From CAIKMD01 sp963740675 (GTDB taxonomy: Bacteria; Pseudomonadota; Alphaproteobacteria; ATCC43930; CGMCC-115725): 64,000 bases of DNA. The position numbers and the translations under genes are program-made. Positions 43,956-55,046 of the stretch are shown here, piece after piece. Position 1 is the stretch's first letter. Every line of letters begins with the position of its first letter. The notes beneath the pieces were generated by a model. It saw only the letters and a program-made list of their open reading frames with translations. It had not been told where the DNA came from and did not search any database. The stretch spans positions 62,001 through 126,000 of the forward strand of contig CAVUFS010000006.1 of the NCBI GenBank assembly GCA_963740675.1, read 5' to 3'.

Positions 43956-45479
43956 TCAGTCGCTTGCCGCGGGGCGGCTCGCTTCCCGCGGCGCGGGCTG
44001 GCGGATGGGGCTGAGCCCGGCCGGAATGAGGAAAGCCAGCGCGAAAAGCGCGAGCGACAACACGCCGGCGACGAGATAGACGTTGTGGATCGCCGCCGCG
44101 ATCGCCTCGGACAGCCGCATCGCTTCGCTCGCCTCGACGCTGGCGCGCGTCGCCGGCTCGAGCAGGCGGTTGATCTCCTCCTCGGCGCCGGCAATGCTGC
44201 CGATGCCGAGATTGAACATCGCGCCGAAGATCGCCGTGCCGACCGATTGCCCGACGGTGCGCAGGAACATATTCGCCGAGGTCGCAGCGCCACGCTCGTT
44301 CCAGCCAACGCTGGTCTGAGTCGCAATCACGAAGGTCGTATTGCTGAAGCCCATGCCAAGGCCGAGGATCGCCGCGGCGAAAGCGACCCAGGCAGGCCCG
44401 TATTCCGGCGTTGCGGTCAGCAACAGCGCCGCACCGACGATCATGATCACGCCGCCCACGATCGCCGCCGCGCGATAGGACAGCCGCACCATCATGCGCC
44501 CGGCGCCGAACGTGCCGAAGGTCCAGAGGATCGAGGACGCGCCGAGCGCGAGGCCGGCGACGGCCGGGCTGGCGCCCATCGCGCCTTGCACATAGGTCGG
44601 CAGGAACGCGCCGTTCGACATCATCAGCGCGCCAATGCCGAACGAGCCGATATTGGAGAAGACAATGATCGGCAGGCGCCAGAGCCTATACGGGACGATC
44701 GGCTCGCGGATGCGCGCCTCCTGCCACACGAGCGCGCCGAGGGCCAGGACGGCAATCGTGCCAAGGCCGATCAGCACGGTGCGGTCGAGATTGCGCGCCT
44801 GCACCAGCACCACCATCAGCGCGCCAATACCGATCATCAACAACACCGCGCCAAGATAATCGATCTCATGCCGCTGTTTCGCGATGCGCTCTTTCAGGAA
44901 CACGGCGAGCATGATCATCGTCGCGATCCCGACCGGGATGTTGATCCAGAACACCATCGGCCACGAGAGATTCTCGACGATGAAGCCGCCGAGCAGCGGC
45001 CCGATGATAGCCGAGGTGCCGAACACGGCCGAGAGATAGCCCTGCACCAACGCGCGCTCTTTCGGCGGATAGATGTCGCCGAGGATTGTCCAGGCAATCG
45101 GCTGGATCGCGCCCGAGCCAAAGCCCTGGATCGCACGCATCGCGATCAGCGGCACCATTCCCCAAGCAAAACCGCAGGCGGTAGATGCCGCGAGGAACAG
45201 CGTCGCACCGAAGATGAACACGCGCTTGCGGCCATAAACATCGGCGAGCCGGCCATAGATCGGTGTCGAGACCGCTTGCGCCAGCAGATACGACGCGAAG
45301 ACCCAGGAGAAGAGGTGGAAGCCGCCGAGATCGGCGACGATCGTCGGCATGGCGGTTCCCACGATCGTCGATTCAACCGCCGCCATGAACTGGGCGAACA
45401 TGCAGGCGAGAAGGATATAGCCCCGCCCTGTTACGGCACCGCTTTGCTGATCGCCCGATCGCTGCGTCTCTTCGGCCAC
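43956..45479 (-). CDS. DHA2-family MFS exporter (EmrB/QacA-like)
   Basis: 507 residues, about 14 membrane helices. The start ILLACMFAQFMAAVESTIVGTAMPTIVADLGG and motif A-like YGRLADVYGRKRVF and motif C region AVFGTSAIIGPLLGGFIVENLSWPMVFWINIPVG identify drug:H+ antiporter family 2. Exports hydrophobic drugs, or in some members other metabolites. A hairpin (CCCGCCTC/GAGGCGGG, 45502-45530) lies in the gap from the upstream methyltransferase gene. No membrane-fusion (EmrA) or TetR regulator is adjacent. Confidence 0.92.
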   Translation of the reverse strand: MAEETQRSGDQQSGAVTGRGYILLACMFAQFMAAVESTIVGTAMPTIVADLGGFHLFSWVFASYLLAQAVSTPIYGRLADVYGRKRVFIFGATLFLAASTACGFAWGMVPLIAMRAIQGFGSGAIQPIAWTILGDIYPPKERALVQGYLSAVFGTSAIIGPLLGGFIVENLSWPMVFWINIPVGIATMIMLAVFLKERIAKQRHEIDYLGAVLLMIGIGALMVVLVQARNLDRTVLIGLGTIAVLALGALVWQEARIREPIVPYRLWRLPIIVFSNIGSFGIGALMMSNGAFLPTYVQGAMGASPAVAGLALGASSILWTFGTFGAGRMMVRLSYRAAAIVGGVIMIVGAALLLTATPEYGPAWVAFAAAILGLGMGFSNTTFVIATQTSVGWNERGAATSANMFLRTVGQSVGTAIFGAMFNLGIGSIAGAEEEINRLLEPATRASVEASEAMRLSEAIAAAIHNVYLVAGVLSLALFALAFLIPAGLSPIRQPAPREASRPAASD

Positions 45480-45534
45480 ACCGGAACCCTAGCGAGCGCC
45501 CCCCGCCTCGACCAGTGCGCGAGAGGCGGGAGCG

Positions 45535-46353
45535 CTATGCGTCCTCCGGTTTGGTCGCGGAGAGGACCGCGACGGGGAAAATGAATTGAGGTCCGCCCGG
45601 CTTGGTGCCGACCTCCAGCGCGTCGGTTGCCACCAGGTCCTCGATCATGCGCCGAAGCGTGACGCGATCGTCATCCACCGGAAACGATTTCGTGACCAAT
45701 TCCTCGATCGCATAGGTGACGTGGAATGGCTGCATCGCCGGCGCGGACAGCCCAGCCTGCACGAACAGGTCGCTCAACGCGGCGAGCGGCAAAAAGCTTG
45801 CCGTCGAAGGATCGCGGAAACGCTCCATCGCGTTGAAGGCCGCGGCTTTCATCGTATCCGCTGGCGCAACGCCGTCGCAAAGCACGATGCGCCCGCCGCC
45901 GCGGCAGACCCGCGCTATCTCGGCGAAGGCGCGGGCCGGCTCCTGCAAATGGTGAAAGGCAAAGCGGCAGGTCACGATATCGAACGAGGCATCGGCGAAA
46001 GGCAATTCGTAGACACTGGCCGCGCGCCACTCGACATTGTCGAGCCGCTTTTCGCCCGCGATCCGCCGCGCCTCATCGAGCATCGGCTCGGTCGCATCGA
46101 TGCCGACCGCGCGTCGCACATACGGGGCAAAGGCCGCCACGACCGTACCGGGCCCGCAGGCCAGATCGATCATCGCTTCATGCGGCTGTGGCCGTGCCGC
46201 ATCGATGAGCGGTTTCAGTTGCGCGTCGCCATGCAATTCGGGCGAGCGCGCGAATAGCTCGGCCTGGCGGCTGAACTGGTCGCGGATCAAATCATCGTGA
46301 GAGACAGGAGAAGAAACGGCGGACGAGCCGCCGACGCGATTTTGCGCAGACAT
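45535..46353 (-). CDS. Class I SAM-dependent methyltransferase
   Basis: 272 residues from ATG 46353, with GGAG five to eight bases upstream; an upstream in-frame start at 46386 lies before the ribosome site. UbiE/BioC-like fold: motif I AMIDLACGPGTVVAAFAP, GIDATEPMLDEARRIAG, ASFDIVTCRFAFHHLQEPARAFAEIARVCRGGGRIVLCD. The substrate is unknown. BioC would fit the missing biotin step, but nothing specific supports that. Its ribosome site can pair with an element 60 bases upstream, enclosing a stable hairpin. Confidence 0.88.
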   Translation of the reverse strand: MSAQNRVGGSSAVSSPVSHDDLIRDQFSRQAELFARSPELHGDAQLKPLIDAARPQPHEAMIDLACGPGTVVAAFAPYVRRAVGIDATEPMLDEARRIAGEKRLDNVEWRAASVYELPFADASFDIVTCRFAFHHLQEPARAFAEIARVCRGGGRIVLCDGVAPADTMKAAAFNAMERFRDPSTASFLPLAALSDLFVQAGLSAPAMQPFHVTYAIEELVTKSFPVDDDRVTLRRMIEDLVATDALEVGTKPGGPQFIFPVAVLSATKPEDA

Positions 46354-46360
46354 GGAACAC

Positions 46361-46435
46361 TCCGAGGAGAAAAATGACGACAGCACGGCACCGGCTCTCG
46401 CAAGAGCCGGTCAGCTAAGTCGAATCATCCTCGGA
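46361..46435 (-). promoter_or_regulatory. Structured leader that can mask the methyltransferase ribosome site
   Basis: On the minus strand TCCGAGGA (46435-46428) is fully complementary to TCCTCGGA (46368-46361), which contains the GGA of the Shine-Dalgarno sequence of the gene starting at 46353. Between them stands a perfect 9-bp tetraloop hairpin, ACCGGCTCT and AGAGCCGGT around four bases (46390-46411). The arrangement resembles a translation-controlling 5' leader such as a riboswitch or thermometer. No known class is recognised. Confidence 0.35.
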
Positions 46436-46487
46436 AGCGTAAACATGCACGGATGATAGCGGGAAAATTCCCAAATCTCAAAGTGCT

Positions 46488-46569
46488 GTCATTGCGAGCG
46501 AAGCGAAGCAATCCAGTCTGGCTCAACCACTGGATTGCTTCGTCAGGCTAGTGCCCTTCTCGCAATGAC
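46488..46569. repeat. 82-bp palindromic repeat (REP/MITE-like)
   Basis: Outer arms GTCATTGCGAG / CTCGCAATGAC (11 bp) and inner arms GAAGCAATCCAGT / ACTGGATTGCTTC (13 bp) are perfect complements around an 11-base loop. The core ATTGCGAGCGAAGCGAAGCAATCC is typical of interspersed palindromes spread through many alphaproteobacterial genomes. Intergenic, just downstream of the rnj stop (46591). Confidence 0.85.
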
Positions 46570-46590
46570 GATGGGGTTCCGGGGGCTAGA

Positions 46591-48255
46591 CTAAATCCGT
46601 ACCACATGCACATCGGTGACGGGGCGCTTGCCGTGCCAGGCCCTGAGCGCGCGTCGGATCGCCACCCGCACCGCCTCGCGCAGCGCCTCGTCGTCGCGCC
46701 GGTCGTTGAGCGACAATTCCTCGATCGCCTCTTCAACCCGTTCGCGCAATTCTTCCGCCGCGGCCGTGGCATCCTCGGCGAGACCCTGTACCGTTACTTG
46801 CGGCGGCGCTTTGAGCTTACCGTTGCGGTCGACCACCACCGTCGCCACGGCGGTGCCGTTCCACACCATCCGCTGCCGGCTCTTGAGCGCTTCGCCGCCC
46901 AGCGGCAGCAGCGACTTGCCGTCGACGACAAGCCGGCCGGTCGGCACTTCGCCGATGACGCCCGGTGTGCCGGGCGCGAGCTTCACCATCTGGCCGTTAT
47001 GCGTGACGAGCGCGTGTTTGGCGCCCTGCTCCTCGGCGAGCTTGGCATGCGCCATCAGATGCCGCGCCTCGCCATGCACCGGCAACGCGATCGTCGGCTT
47101 CACCAGCTCATACATGCGCGCCAGCTCGTCCTGCGCCGGATGGCCCGAGACATGAACGAAATGATCGTGATCGGAAATGATGTCGACGCCCATATGCGCG
47201 AGCTTGTTCTGCAAGCGGCCGATGGCGCGTTCGTTGCCGGGAATGACGCGCGAGGAGAAGACCACCGTATCGCCGGGCTCGAGCACGATCTCGGGATGCT
47301 CATCCTCGGCGATGCGCCAGAGCGCAGCACGCGGCTCGCCCTGGCTGCCGGTGCAGATCAGCACAACCTTGTCGCGCGGCAGATAGGCGGCTTCCTCGTC
47401 GGTCAAGAAGGGCACGATATTCTCGAGATAGCCTGTCTCGCGCGCCGCGTGATCCATGCGCCAGAGCGAGCGCCCGATCAGCGCGGCGTGGCGATCATTT
47501 GCCGCCGCCGCCGCCGCGATCGAGGCCAGCCGCGCGACATTCGAGGCAAAGCAGGCCACCGCGACGCGGTTTTTCTGCTGCGCGACGACCTCGATTAGCG
47601 CCTTCCTCACATCGGCTTCGGAGCCGGCCTCGCCGGGACGCAGCGCGTTGGTCGAATCACAGACCATCGCGAGCACGCCTTCCTCGCCCAGGCGTTGCAA
47701 CGCGGCCTGATCGGCCGTCGGCCCGACCAGCGGATCGGCATCGAATTTCCAATCGCCGGTGTGAAGCACCGTGCCGAAGGGCGTGCGCAGCACGACAGCA
47801 TTTGGCTCGGGGATCGAATGCGTCAGCGTGATCAGCTCGAGCTCGAACTGGCCGACAGAGAAGCGCCCGGACAACGGCACTTCGTGCAGGGGCACCTCAT
47901 GCTCGATCCCCGCTTCCGTGAGCTTTGCGCGCAGCACCGCGGCGGTGAACGGCGTCGCATAAACCGGACAGCGGAAGCGCTTCCAGAGATAGGCGACGGC
48001 GCCGATGTGATCTTCATGCGCATGGGTACAGACAAGGCCATCGAGCCGGTCGGCACGATCGGCGATGAATTGTGGATCGGCCATGATCACATCGATGCCG
48101 GGCACCGTGTCGTCGGCAAAAGTGATGCCGCAATCGATCATCAGCCAGCGGCCGTGATAGCCGTAAAGGCTCATATTCATGCCGATCTCGCCGACGCCGC
48201 CGAGCGCCAGGAAGACCAGCTCGTCGGGGCGGTTGATCATGTCGGATGCGCTCAT
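46591..48255 (-). CDS. rnj: Ribonuclease J
   Basis: 554 residues from ATG 48255. Metallo-beta-lactamase/beta-CASP nuclease with both endo- and 5'-exonuclease activity in RNA turnover. The zinc-binding motif is HAHEDH at residues 78-83 (Ala in place of the more common Gly), then LTHSIPE, LHTGDWKFD, the beta-CASP motif STNALRPG and GSQGEP, and the C-terminal zinc His in SGHPAQDEL and LPVHGE. In this class it sits in the nuo-birA-coaX-rnj run. It starts two bases after coaX ends. Confidence 0.95.
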   Translation of the reverse strand: MSASDMINRPDELVFLALGGVGEIGMNMSLYGYHGRWLMIDCGITFADDTVPGIDVIMADPQFIADRADRLDGLVCTHAHEDHIGAVAYLWKRFRCPVYATPFTAAVLRAKLTEAGIEHEVPLHEVPLSGRFSVGQFELELITLTHSIPEPNAVVLRTPFGTVLHTGDWKFDADPLVGPTADQAALQRLGEEGVLAMVCDSTNALRPGEAGSEADVRKALIEVVAQQKNRVAVACFASNVARLASIAAAAAANDRHAALIGRSLWRMDHAARETGYLENIVPFLTDEEAAYLPRDKVVLICTGSQGEPRAALWRIAEDEHPEIVLEPGDTVVFSSRVIPGNERAIGRLQNKLAHMGVDIISDHDHFVHVSGHPAQDELARMYELVKPTIALPVHGEARHLMAHAKLAEEQGAKHALVTHNGQMVKLAPGTPGVIGEVPTGRLVVDGKSLLPLGGEALKSRQRMVWNGTAVATVVVDRNGKLKAPPQVTVQGLAEDATAAAEELRERVEEAIEELSLNDRRDDEALREAVRVAIRRALRAWHGKRPVTDVHVVRI

Positions 48256-48257
48256 GC

Positions 48258-49043
48258 TCACACGGCTATCGTTTTCGGGCGATTTCGTTCGTAAACCAGC
48301 CGCAGTCCCCAAAGGTTCAGCGTGCCGTCGATACGTTCAATCAAGGGGCTAGCATGCTCGAACACCGGCGCCAGGCCGCCGGTCGCGATCACCCGCATCG
48401 GCGCACCATATTCCTTGGTGATGCGCGTGACGATGCCTTCGATCAGTCCGACATAGCCCCAATAGATGCCCGATTGCATGCAGGCGACGGTGTTGGTGCC
48501 GATCACCTTGGCAGTCGCGCGGATCGCGATGCTCGGCAGCTTGGCGGCGGCCTGCTCCAGCGCTTGCAGCGAGAGGTTGATGCCCGGCGCGATGACGCCG
48601 CCGCGGTAATTGCCGCTATCGTCCACGACGTCGAAAGTCGTTGCGGTGCCGAAATCGACGACGATCGACGCACCGGGATAGCGGTCATGCGCCGCGATCG
48701 TGTTGATAAGGCGGTCGGCGCCGACTTCCTCGGGCCGGTCGACCAGCGCCTTCATGCCCAGCTCGATCCCGCCCTCGCCCACCATCATCGGCGTCGAGGC
48801 GCAATAGTCGGTGCAAAATTTGACGAGATTGAAATTCGCATCCGGCACGACGCTGGCGATGATCGTGCCGTCGATACGGCCGCGTGTCAGCCCGCCGAGG
48901 CTCAAGAGATGATCGAGCCAGACCACATATTCATCGGCGGTGCGTTTCGCCTCGGTCGCGATGCGCCATACGCCATGCAACCGGTCGCCATCCCAAAGAG
49001 CGAACACCGTGTTTGTATTGTTGGCGTTGATCGCAAGCAGCAT
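48258..49043 (-). CDS. coaX: Type III pantothenate kinase
   Basis: 261 residues of the CoaX (ASKHA) fold; phosphorylates pantothenate, the first step of CoA synthesis. Motifs: LLAINANNTNTVFALWDGD (phosphate-1 with Asn in the usual Asp-Gly-N-T-x place), GADRLINTIAAH, DFGTATTFDVVDDSGNYRGGVIAPGI and IATGGLA. It lies between birA and rnj, as in related genomes, with a nine-base gap from birA. Confidence 0.95.
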   Translation of the reverse strand: MLLAINANNTNTVFALWDGDRLHGVWRIATEAKRTADEYVVWLDHLLSLGGLTRGRIDGTIIASVVPDANFNLVKFCTDYCASTPMMVGEGGIELGMKALVDRPEEVGADRLINTIAAHDRYPGASIVVDFGTATTFDVVDDSGNYRGGVIAPGINLSLQALEQAAAKLPSIAIRATAKVIGTNTVACMQSGIYWGYVGLIEGIVTRITKEYGAPMRVIATGGLAPVFEHASPLIERIDGTLNLWGLRLVYERNRPKTIAV

Positions 49044-49052
49044 GGTCGCTCC

Positions 49053-49811
49053 TCAAGCAGCGATCGCGGGAAAGACCTCGCCCGCGGCGATGCGCTGACG
49101 GCCGGTTCCCGTATCGAGCAACAGCGCGCCGTCGGTATCGAGCCCGCCGAACAGGCCCTCGCGCGTCTCGCCCGGCAGGCGCACCCGGATCGGCTGGTTC
49201 AAGCCGTGTGCCCGTGCCAGCCATTCCGTGCGGATGGTGGCAAAGCCGGCGCCATCGCGCCAGCGCTCATACCAGACGAGAAAAGACGCCGCGAGCGCGC
49301 CAAGCATCGCCTCGGCATTCGCGTCCGCGCCGGTCGTGGTCAGCGCCGTCGCCGGATATTCGACCTCGACCGGATAGGTCGCGAGGTTGATGCCGACGCC
49401 CAGCACCAGCCAATCGAGCGCGCCGTCGCCACGGCTCTGCGATTCGAGCAGAAGGCCGGCGAACTTGCGCCCGGTCAGCAGCACGTCGTTCGGCCATTTG
49501 AGGCTGATGGCGGCTTCCGGCGCGAGGGCAAGGCATGCCTCAGCGACGGCAATCGCCGCGACAAAACCAAGCTGCGCTGCGGTCGCGACGGGAACGGTGG
49601 GCCGGAGGATCAGCGAGGCGTAGAAATTACCGACGGGCGAGACCCAGCCCCTGCCCTGACGGCCGCGCCCGGCGGTCTGTGTGCGCGCCCAAACCAGCGT
49701 GCCGGCCGGCTCACCCCGCTGGGCGAGGGCCTTGGCTTCATCGCTAGTGCTGGCAATGCGCTCGTGGCTAACGAGGCGATAGAAAGACGGCAGAGGTCCC
49801 GGAAGGCTCAT
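49053..49811 (-). CDS. birA: Biotin-[acetyl-CoA-carboxylase] ligase, no HTH
   Basis: 252 residues; makes biotinyl-5'-AMP and attaches biotin to the lysine of carboxyl carrier proteins. The GRGRQGRGW biotin-binding loop, SLKWPNDVLL and GVGINL segments are clear. The N-terminal winged-helix of E. coli BirA is absent, so this is the monofunctional type and cannot repress the bio genes in the window. It overlaps nuoN by four bases (49808-49811). Confidence 0.95.
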   Translation of the reverse strand: MSLPGPLPSFYRLVSHERIASTSDEAKALAQRGEPAGTLVWARTQTAGRGRQGRGWVSPVGNFYASLILRPTVPVATAAQLGFVAAIAVAEACLALAPEAAISLKWPNDVLLTGRKFAGLLLESQSRGDGALDWLVLGVGINLATYPVEVEYPATALTTTGADANAEAMLGALAASFLVWYERWRDGAGFATIRTEWLARAHGLNQPIRVRLPGETREGLFGGLDTDGALLLDTGTGRQRIAAGEVFPAIAA

Positions 49812-51268
49812 CCGGTGAAGAGCGCGGCGGCGACCGCATCGGCGCCATCCACCAAAAGGCCCGGCCAGGCGAAGAAGAAAAAGACCACCAGCGCCGAGAT
49901 GACGAGCACCGCCTGGATCTCGCGGCCGATCGGCCGGTCGAAGGCGCCAGCCGGCTCGTCGAAATACATCAGCTTGACGATGCGCAGATAGTAATAGGCG
50001 CCAACCACGCTGCTGAGCACACCGATCACGGCCAGCACGTAAAGCTGCGCATCGATGGCGGCGAGAAAGACGTAGAGCTTACCGAAGAAGCCGGCCATCG
50101 GCGGAATGCCGGCGAGCGAGAACATGAAGATGCCGAGCGCCAGGGCCAGCGCCGGGTGCGTGCGCGAGAGGCCAGCGAGGTCGTTGATGCCTTCGACCTG
50201 CTTGCCGTCGCGGCGCATGCAGAGGATCACGGCGAAAGCGCCGGCGTTCATGAACACGTAGATCGCGAGATAGACGAGGATACCACGCACGCCCGCGGCG
50301 CTGCCCGCGGCGAGGCCGATCAGCGCATAGCCGACATTGGCGATCGAGCTATAGGCCATCAGCCGCTTGATGTTGCTCTGATTGATCGCCGCGAAGGCGC
50401 CGAGCAGCATCGAGGCGACGGAGATGAACCAGATCACCTGCCGCCATTCGGCGACGAGGCCGCCGAACGGCCCGACCATCACGCGGACGAACAGCGCGAG
50501 CGCCGCGACTTTGGGCGCGACCGAGAAGAACGCCGTCACCGGCGTCGGCGCGCCTTCATAGACGTCGGGCGTCCACATATGGAACGGGACCGCCGACACC
50601 TTGAAGGCAAGGCCGACGGCGATCAGCACGATGCCGATGATGAGACCGATCGAGACCGTGCCGCCATCGGCGAAAGCATGCGCCAGCGTGTCGAAGCTGG
50701 TCGTGCCGGCAAAGCCATAGACCATCGACGAGCCGTAGAGCAGCATTCCCGAGGCGAGCGCGCCGAGGACAAAATATTTGAGGCCGGCCTCGGTCGAGCG
50801 GCGGTCGTCGCGATGGAAAGCGGCCACGACGTAGAGCGCGAGGCTCTGCAATTCGAGCGAGACATAGAGCGAGATGAGATCGTTGGCGGCGATCATCATC
50901 ATCATGCCGGTGGTCGCGAGCAGCACCAGCACGGCGTATTCCGGCCGCGCGATGCCTTCGCGCTCATTGAAGCGCATCGCCATGATGAGGGTCAACGCCG
51001 AGCCGATCAGCACCAGCATCTTCGAGAAGGCGCCGAAACCGTCGACCACGAAGAGACCGTAGAGCGCAACCTGGCGCACGGGTCCGTGGGTATGCAGCGG
51101 CGAAGCGACGAGGGCGAAGGCGACGACCAGCGCCGCAACCGCGAGCCAGGCGATCTCGCGCGCGGCCTTGTCGCCCTGGAAGGCGCCGAGGATGAGAAGC
51201 GCCAGCGAAGCTGCGGCAAGGAAAATCTCAGGCAGCGCGGCCATGAAATCGGGAAGCGCGAGATGCAT
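49808..51268 (-). CDS. nuoN: NADH-quinone oxidoreductase subunit N
   Basis: 486 residues, about 14 membrane helices, an antiporter-like proton channel of complex I. The MHLALPDFMAALPEIFLAAASLALLILG start at 51268 follows nuoM by 11 bases. Conserved segments: SLYVSLELQSLALYVVAAF (Glu in helix 5), AFKVSAVPFHMWTPDVYEGAPTPVTAFFSVAPKVAALALF and INQSNIKRLMAYSSIANVGYALIG. Last gene of the operon; its end overlaps birA. Confidence 0.96.
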   Translation of the reverse strand: MHLALPDFMAALPEIFLAAASLALLILGAFQGDKAAREIAWLAVAALVVAFALVASPLHTHGPVRQVALYGLFVVDGFGAFSKMLVLIGSALTLIMAMRFNEREGIARPEYAVLVLLATTGMMMMIAANDLISLYVSLELQSLALYVVAAFHRDDRRSTEAGLKYFVLGALASGMLLYGSSMVYGFAGTTSFDTLAHAFADGGTVSIGLIIGIVLIAVGLAFKVSAVPFHMWTPDVYEGAPTPVTAFFSVAPKVAALALFVRVMVGPFGGLVAEWRQVIWFISVASMLLGAFAAINQSNIKRLMAYSSIANVGYALIGLAAGSAAGVRGILVYLAIYVFMNAGAFAVILCMRRDGKQVEGINDLAGLSRTHPALALALGIFMFSLAGIPPMAGFFGKLYVFLAAIDAQLYVLAVIGVLSSVVGAYYYLRIVKLMYFDEPAGAFDRPIGREIQAVLVISALVVFFFFAWPGLLVDGADAVAAALFTG

Positions 51269-51279
51269 GAACGGAGCCC

Positions 51280-52788
51280 CTATCGCGCCGCGAAACGATG
51301 ACCGGTGTCGCGCGCCGATTGCACGCTTTCGATCAGATTGCCGATCGTCGGCTGCAGCGGCCGCAGGAAGGTGTCGGGATAGATGCCCATCCACAGAACG
51401 ACCAAGATCATCGGCACGAAGACGACGATTTCGCGCCAATTGAGGTCGAGCATGGCGCGGACATCGTCCTTGGTGATGACGCCGAAGACGACGCGGCGAT
51501 AGAGATAGAGCATGTACGCGGCGCCAAGGATCATGCCCGTAGTGGCAAAGAACGCGACCCAGGTGTTGACCCGGAAGGCGCCCAGCAGCGACAGGAATTC
51601 GCCGACGAAGCCGCTGGTGCCTGGCAGGCCGACCGAGGCCAGCATGAACACCATGAAGCAGAAGGCGTATTTCGGCATGTTGTTGACGACGCCGCCATAG
51701 CGCGCGATCTCGCGCGTGTGCAGCCGGTCATAGACGACGCCAACGCACAGGAAGAGCGCGGCCGAGACGACGCCGTGGCTCAGCATCTGGATCATCGCGC
51801 CTTGCAGGCCTTCGGACGTGACCGTGAAGATGCCCATGGTCACGATGCCCATATGGGCAACGGACGAATAGGCGATGAGCTTCTTCATGTCTTCCTGCGC
51901 CAGCGCGACCAGCGAGGTGTAGATCACCGCGACGACGCTGAGCGTATAAACGAGCGGCGTGAAATAGGCCGAGGCGTCGGGGAACATCGGTAGCGAAAAG
52001 CGGATGAAGCCGTAGCCGCCCATCTTCAAGAGCACGCCGGCGAGGATGACCGAGCCCGCGGTCGGCGCCTCGACATGCGCGTCGGGCAGCCAGGTATGGA
52101 CCGGCCACATCGGCACCTTCACCGCGAAGGACGCGAAGAAGGCGAGCCACAGCCATTTCTGCAGCGCCGGATCGAAGCTGAAATTCAGCGCCTGCACGAT
52201 ATCGGTCGAGCCGACCTGGAAATAGACGGCGATGATCGCCAGGAGCATCAGCACCGAGCCGAGCAGCGTGTAGAGGAAGAATTTGAACGCGGCATAGACC
52301 CGGCGCGGGCCGCCCCAGACACCGATGATCAGGAACATCGGGATCAGCACGCCTTCGAAGAACATGTAGAAGACGAAGAAATCGAGCGCGCAGAACATGC
52401 CGATCATCAGCGTCTCGAGCACGAGGAAGGCGATCATATATTCCTTCACCCGCAGCTTGACCGAGGTCCAGCTCGCGACGACGCAGATCGGCGTCAGGAA
52501 CGCCGAGAGCACGACGAAGAACAGCGAGATGCCGTCGATCCCCATCTGATAGGCGATGTGGAATTGCGGCAGCCATTCATGCTGCTCGACGAATTGGAAA
52601 TCCGAGGTCGTCGGATCGAAACGCACCCAGATGATCACGGAAATGACGAGATCGATCAGCGATGTCCAGAGCGCGATCCAGCGTGCGTTGCGCGCGACAT
52701 CCTCCGCGTTGCCGCGAAGGATCATGATCGCGAAGACGCCGACGATCGGCAGGAAGGTGACGAGGCTGAGGAGCGGCCAGTTATCCAT
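51280..52788 (-). CDS. nuoM: NADH-quinone oxidoreductase subunit M
   Basis: 502 residues from ATG 52788 (MDNWPLLSLVTFLPIVG); GTG 52800 overlapping the nuoL stop is the alternative. About 14 membrane helices of the antiporter type: FYMFFEGVLIPMFLIIGVWGG (conserved Glu), FASFAVKVPMWPVHTWLPDAHVEAPTAGSVILAGVLLKMGGYG and AQEDMKKLIAYSSVAHMG. Proton-pumping membrane arm, between nuoL and nuoN. Confidence 0.96.
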   Translation of the reverse strand: MDNWPLLSLVTFLPIVGVFAIMILRGNAEDVARNARWIALWTSLIDLVISVIIWVRFDPTTSDFQFVEQHEWLPQFHIAYQMGIDGISLFFVVLSAFLTPICVVASWTSVKLRVKEYMIAFLVLETLMIGMFCALDFFVFYMFFEGVLIPMFLIIGVWGGPRRVYAAFKFFLYTLLGSVLMLLAIIAVYFQVGSTDIVQALNFSFDPALQKWLWLAFFASFAVKVPMWPVHTWLPDAHVEAPTAGSVILAGVLLKMGGYGFIRFSLPMFPDASAYFTPLVYTLSVVAVIYTSLVALAQEDMKKLIAYSSVAHMGIVTMGIFTVTSEGLQGAMIQMLSHGVVSAALFLCVGVVYDRLHTREIARYGGVVNNMPKYAFCFMVFMLASVGLPGTSGFVGEFLSLLGAFRVNTWVAFFATTGMILGAAYMLYLYRRVVFGVITKDDVRAMLDLNWREIVVFVPMILVVLWMGIYPDTFLRPLQPTIGNLIESVQSARDTGHRFAAR

Positions 52789-52796
52789 ATTTCCGC

Positions 52797-54728
<1,932 letters not shown>

Positions 54729-54730
54729 GA

Positions 54731-55042
54731 TCAGCCTTTCATCAGGTTGATGTCTTCGACCGCGATGGTGCCGCGGTTGCGGAAATAGACGACGAGGATG
54801 GCGAGGCCGATCGCCGCCTCGGCGGCAGCCACGGTCAGCACGAACATCGCGAAGACCTGGCCGACGAGATCGCCGAGGAAGGACGAGAAGGCGACGAAGT
54901 TGATATTGACCGCGAGCAGGATGAGCTCGATCGACATCAGGATGATGATGACGTTCCGGCGGTTGAGGAAGATGCCGAAGATGCCGAGCGTGAAGAGGAT
55001 CGCGGCAACGGTCAGGTAATGAGCAAGGCCGATCTGCAGCAT
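54731..55042 (-). CDS. nuoK: NADH-quinone oxidoreductase subunit K
   Basis: 103 residues, three membrane helices. MLQIGLAHYLTVAAILFTLGIFGIFLNRRNVIIILMSIELILLAVNINFVAFSSFLGDLVGQVF includes the conserved helix-2 Glu of the proton path (SIELIL). Two bases from nuoL and four from nuoJ, in a single operon. Confidence 0.97.
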   Translation of the reverse strand: MLQIGLAHYLTVAAILFTLGIFGIFLNRRNVIIILMSIELILLAVNINFVAFSSFLGDLVGQVFAMFVLTVAAAEAAIGLAILVVYFRNRGTIAVEDINLMKG

Positions 55043-55046
55043 CGAA

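Noticed and set aside
45535..46353. BioC, to complete the biotin pathway
   Set aside because: Only general SAM methyltransferase motifs are visible; it is not near the bio genes and nothing BioC-specific was found.
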